64,000 bases of DNA from Glandiceps talaboti (lineage: Eukaryota > Hemichordata > Enteropneusta > Spengelidae): assembly GCF_964340395.1 (NCBI RefSeq), contig NC_135550.1:2219501-2283500 (forward strand), written 5' to 3'. A program made the translations under genes and the position numbers. Each line of letters begins with the position of its first letter. Position 1 is the stretch's first letter. The notes beneath the pieces were generated by a model. The model searched no databases and was not told the origin of the DNA. It saw only the letters and a list, made by a program, of their open reading frames with translations. Positions 56,401 to 62,400 of this stretch are shown here, piece after piece.

Positions 56401-59400
56401 ATGAAATGTACAAATATCAGAACCCAGATTATACAAATGAAATGTACAAATATCAGAACCCAGATTATACAAATGAAATGTACAAATATCAGAACCCAGA
56501 TTATACAAATGAAATGTACAAATATCAGACCACAGATTATATGAATGAAATGTACAAATATCAGAACCCAGATTATACAAATGAAATGTACAAATATCAG
56601 ACCCCAGATTATACAAATGAAATGTACAAATATCAGAACCCAGATTATACAAATGAAATGTACAAATATCAGACCCCAGATTATACAAATGAAATGTACA
56701 AATATCAGACCCCAGATTATACAAATGAAATGTACAAATATCAGAACCCAGATTATACAAATGAAATGTACAAATATCAGACCCCAGATTATATGAATAA
56801 AATGTACAAATATCAGAACCCAGATTATACAAATGAAATGTACAAATATCAGACCCCAGATTATACGAATGAAATGTACAAATATCAGAACCCAGATTAT
56901 ACAAATGAAATGTACAAATATCAGACCCCAGATTATACAAATGAAATGTACAAATATCAGACCCCAGATTATACTAATGAAATGTACAAATATCAGAACC
57001 CAGATTATACGAATGAAATGTACAAATATCAGACCCCAGATTATACAAATGAAATGTACAAATATCAGAACCCAGATTATACAAATGAAATGTACAAATA
57101 TCAGAACCCAGATTATACAAATGAAATGTACAAATATCAGAACCCAGATTATACAAATGAAATGTACAAATATCAGACCCCAGATTATATGAATGAAATG
57201 TACAAATATCAGAACCCAGCTTATACAAATGAAATGTACAAATATCAGACCCCAGATTATACAAATGAAATGTACAAATATCAGAACCCAGATTATACAA
57301 ATGAAATGTACAAATATCAGACCCCAGATTATACAAATAAAATGTACAAATATCAGACCCCAGATTATACAAATGAAATGTACAAATATCAGAACCCAGA
57401 TTATACAAATGAAATGTACAAATATCAGACCCCAGATTATATGAATAAAATGTACAAATATCAGAACCCAGATTATACGAATGAAATGTGCAAATATCAG
57501 ACCCCAGATTATACTAATGAAATGTACAAATATCAGACCCCAGATTATACAAATGAAATGTACAAATATCAGAACCCAGATTATACGAATGAAATGTACA
57601 AATATCAGACCCCAGATTATACGAATGAAATGTACAAATATCAGACCCCAGATTATACGAATGAAATGTACAAATATCAGAACCCAGATTATACGAATGA
57701 AATGTACAAATATCAGACCCCAGATTATACAAATGAAATGTACAAATATCAGAACCCAGATTATACGAATGAAATGTACAAATATCAGAACCCAGATTAT
57801 ACGAATGAAATGTACAAATATCAGACCCCAGATTATACTAATGAAATGTACAAATATCAGACCCCAGATTATACAAATGAAATGTACAAATATCAGACCC
57901 CAGATTATACTAATGAAATGTACAAATATCAGAACCCAGATTATACGAATGAAATGTACAAATATCAGAACCCAGATTATACGAATGAAATGTACAAATA
58001 TCAGAACCCAGATTATACGAATGAAATGTACAAATATCAGACCCCAGATTATACAAATGAAATGTACAAATATCAGAACCCAGATTATACAAATGAAATG
58101 TACAAATATCAGACCCCAGATTATACAAATGAAATGTACAAATATCAGACCCCAGATTATACGAATGAAATGTACAAATATCAGACCCCAGATTATACGA
58201 ATGAAATGTACAAATATCAGACCCCAGATTATACTAATGAAATGTACAAATATCAGAACCCAGATTATACGAATGAAATGTACAAATATCAGAACCCAGA
58301 TTATACGAATGAAATGTACAAATATCAGACCCCAGATTATACGAATGAAATGTACAAATATCAGAACCCAGATTATACGAATGAAATGTACAAATATCAG
58401 ACCCCAGATTATACGAATGAAATGTACAAATATCAGACCCCAGATTATACAAATGAAATGTACAAATATCAGACCCCAGATTATACTAATGAAATGTACA
58501 AATATCAGACCCCAGATTATACTAATGAAATGTACAAATATCAGACCCCAGATTATACAAATGAAATGTACAAATATCAGACCCCAGATTATACGAATGA
58601 AATGTACAAATATCAGACCCCAGATTATACGAATGAAATGTACAAATATCAGACCCCAGATTATACGAATGAAATGTACAAATATCAGACCCCAGATTAT
58701 AAGAATGAAATGTACAAATATCAGACCCCAGATTATACGAATGAAATGTACAAATATCAGACCCCAGATTATACAAATGAAATGTACAAATATCAGACCC
58801 CAGATTATACGAATGAAATGTACAAATATCAGACCCCAGATTATACAAATGAAATGTACAAATATCAGACCCCAGATTATACGAATGAAATGTACAAATA
58901 TCAGACCCCAGATTATAAGAATGAAATGTACAAATATCAGACCCCAGATTATACGAATGAAATGTACAAATATCAGACAGCAGTGTTCGCGGTTACGCAA
59001 AAAAGTGCGTATTATACGTAGTTGAAATTTTTCGTACGTATTTTTTTGATGGCAATGCGTTTGACTGTACGTAAAATACTGGCGTCTATTAGTATTATTA
59101 GGGCAATTTTGATAACGAAATGGCGTTTACATGTAATACTAATAGTCCCTCCAACCAACGCACAGATACAGCTTGAAATTGCAACATGTTGGCAAATTTT
59201 CTGACGCGATTTTTGCTTTTTGAGATTGCGACCCAATAACAACTAGCTATTCCGTCACCGTGGTGTTTCATGAAATTGTAAATTGTAACAGTTTGAGCAA
59301 ATTATTTCGCGCGATTTGTACATGTGTCTGTCTATCACTGACACGACAGCGTGTGTGATGAAAAGCAGCGTAGCTACCTGTAACTGTTGCCACCATAGGT

Positions 59401-62400
59401 CATAGATCATGTCAAAGCAATCCTCGTTGCTGTCTTTCAGCTTTAGTACTTCTAGCAAAAAAACATCGGAAGCATCGCAAGATGAATCTAGTTCAAGTTC
59501 AAACAGCAAAAGGGCCGACATGCCAACCCAGTCTACTTCAGAGTCTACCAGTGCCACGACGTGCACCTCTACCGTGTCCACGGAGACATCGACGTCGACA
59601 GCAGTAAAGCGTAAGCGTAAGCAACCCGGTACGGGAGAAAGTCACACTGAGTTTCAGAGCAGTTGGAGCACCGAGTTTCCATGGCTTCGTTCACAAGTTC
59701 AGACCATCGGTAATAGTGACAAAACAAAACTTCTACTGTTTTGTATGCTGTGTGAGAAAGCAAATAAGAGGAACGCGTTTACTCGCGGGTCTCCAGATTC
59801 ACAAAAATCGGCGATAAAGCGTCATATGAAGACCGATGACCATCGTGAAGCTACAGTGGTGAGACCATCACAGAATTTAATGCGCAACTTTTCAAGTAAA
59901 GGACTTTCCGAAAGTAAGGACAAACAGCGAGCAGTTCTTCGTACCGTCTATTACATGGCTAAGGAGGAGATACCCGACCGAAAATTTGTCTCGTTGATAG
60001 AACTGCAATGTGAAAACGGATGCGAATGTTTGAAAACGGAGACTTATACGCACCACGACAGTGTTACATCCATGCAAAGAGCATTAGCTGACACAGTACG
60101 TGAAGAAATTTCTCAGAAAATATCGGATTCGCCATTTGTTGGCATACTCGTTGACGAAACAGTCAATGTAACAGTTCATAAGAAGCTGATCATATTTCTG
60201 AAAATCGTTGATGATGGAAAACCCCGTACTATATTTATTGGGAACTACACTGTTTTAAACGGTACTGCCGAAACAGTAGCTGACAAAATGTTAGAAGTGC
60301 TCGGTGATCATGGAATTGAAATATCGAAAGTCATGGGTCTCGGCTCTGACGGGGCTTCCGTCATGACGGGTAGACATAACGGTGTCGGCGTACGTTTGAA
60401 ACGTCAAAACGTATATCTTATCCATGTCCATTGTGTCGCACACCGGTTGGCACTTGCAGCAGCCGATGCTAGTCGCAGTGTAAAGAAAATTACCGAGTAT
60501 AAAAAGACCGTGAATAACATTTTCAACTTTTTCAAGTATTCTGCCACACGATACCAGAGATTGCGAGAATTAAATAAAATTCTCAATACCGAAGATGTTC
60601 TGAGTTTAAAGGAGCCATGCTCAGTGCGATGGCTTTCTTTCGGCCGAGCCGTCAAGGGAATTTATGATAACTGGCCAGCGCTTGTCATGGAATTCGACGA
60701 AGAAGCATCTCAACGTGACAACGCAGTTGCTAGCGGTCTTTTAAAGCAGATCAAACAGTACTCGTTCCTGGCCATCACGCATTTGCTGATGGACGTACTG
60801 CCAATCATCAATCATGGACCGCTGCAATCTTGTATTCCAACGAGAAGATGTCAACTTGGCTACTATCGAACCGATGGTCCAATCAACTATCGCATCCCTA
60901 CAGCTTTTATTAGAACCGGACAGTTTAGGCGAACATGAGACCATGCTTACGAGGGAAATTGATAACAATGTGTATCGTGGTCATTCTCTGACTTACACAG
61001 CTGCAAATCATATCCAAGGTTATGCAAATGTAAGGCGTGGCTTCATAACGCATCTAATCGAACGACTGCAAGCACGATTTCCCAGTGAATATACCGATTT
61101 ACTAACGTGCCTCGATAAAGTTCTAAATGCTAGCAAATTTCCAGATCGCGATGTTGAGATCCGTGATTACGGTACAGTGTCTCTGGCAACACTGATAGCC
61201 CACTTTGGTGCTAATCGCGTTGAAGATGGCGTGCCAATGGTAGCCCCAATACATGGGCCCGATTTGCAAGCCGAGTTTACTCAAATGAAACTGACTTTGC
61301 GTGCCCACGGACGACCCAATTTCAGTGAATCTTGTCGTATTCTGATTACCGACTATGCAGAGCTGTTTCCAATGTTCCGTTTGTTAGCCTGCATAGCTCT
61401 AGTGATTCCGGTTTCTTCCGTGCCCTGTGAAAGGGGATTCAGTTGCCAAAACCGCGTACTCACGACACGACGTAATCGACTTGGCGACGAGCATGCTGAC
61501 GATCTGATGCTACTTACAATGGAAGGACCACCGGTTGTAGAGTTTCGTTTTGATCGAGCAAGGGAAATTTTCACTTCTTGTGCAAAGAGAAATCCAGTTA
61601 AATTCTAGAGACACAGTAACATTTTTTATAATTATGAAGTTTTACAACTGTTAGGTTACAATGTTAGTTACCATGCCAAGCTGCATGCTGTCAGTGTGAT
61701 CAAGTTGTGATCATCTGTCAAGTTGTGATCAGTTTCGTATAATTTATATTTTTCATTAATTTACATGTAAAATGTATTTCTCTGTATCAGTATGAATACC
61801 TGTACATCAAAAATTCATGTTATTAAAAATGTCCTCTTCATCGTAAACATTTACTATGAGTGTCAACAAAATTAATTACGACATTTTTGCCCATGGTTGA
61901 ATGCGGAAGTAGCCTGTACGCATTCATATGACGACGATACGCTATTATGCTTAGCCTTTGCGTACGTGAAACGCATTGTCAGAATGTCGACCGCGAACAC
62001 TGAGACCCCAGATTATATGAATGAAATGTACAAATATCAGAACCCAGATTATACGAATGAAATGTACAAATATCAGAACCCAGATTATACGAATGAAATG
62101 TGCAAATATCAGACCCCAGATTATACGAATGAAATGTACAAATATCAGACCCCAGATTATACGAATGAAATGTACAAATATCAGACCCCAGATTATACGA
62201 ATGAAATGTACAAATATCAGACCCCAGATTATACGAATGAAATGTACAAATATCAGACCCCAGATTATACGAATGAAATGTACAAATATCAGACCCCAGA
62301 TTATACGAATGAAATGTACAAATATCAGACCCCAGATTATACGAATGAAATGTACAAATATCAGACCCCAGATTATACGAATGAAATGTACAAATATCAG

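Noticed and set aside
55362-59021. Overlapping >1,100-codon frames on both strands with a 12-residue repeat
   Set aside because: Both follow from the 36-bp period. No unique start or end domain, signal peptide or splice structure supports a gene.
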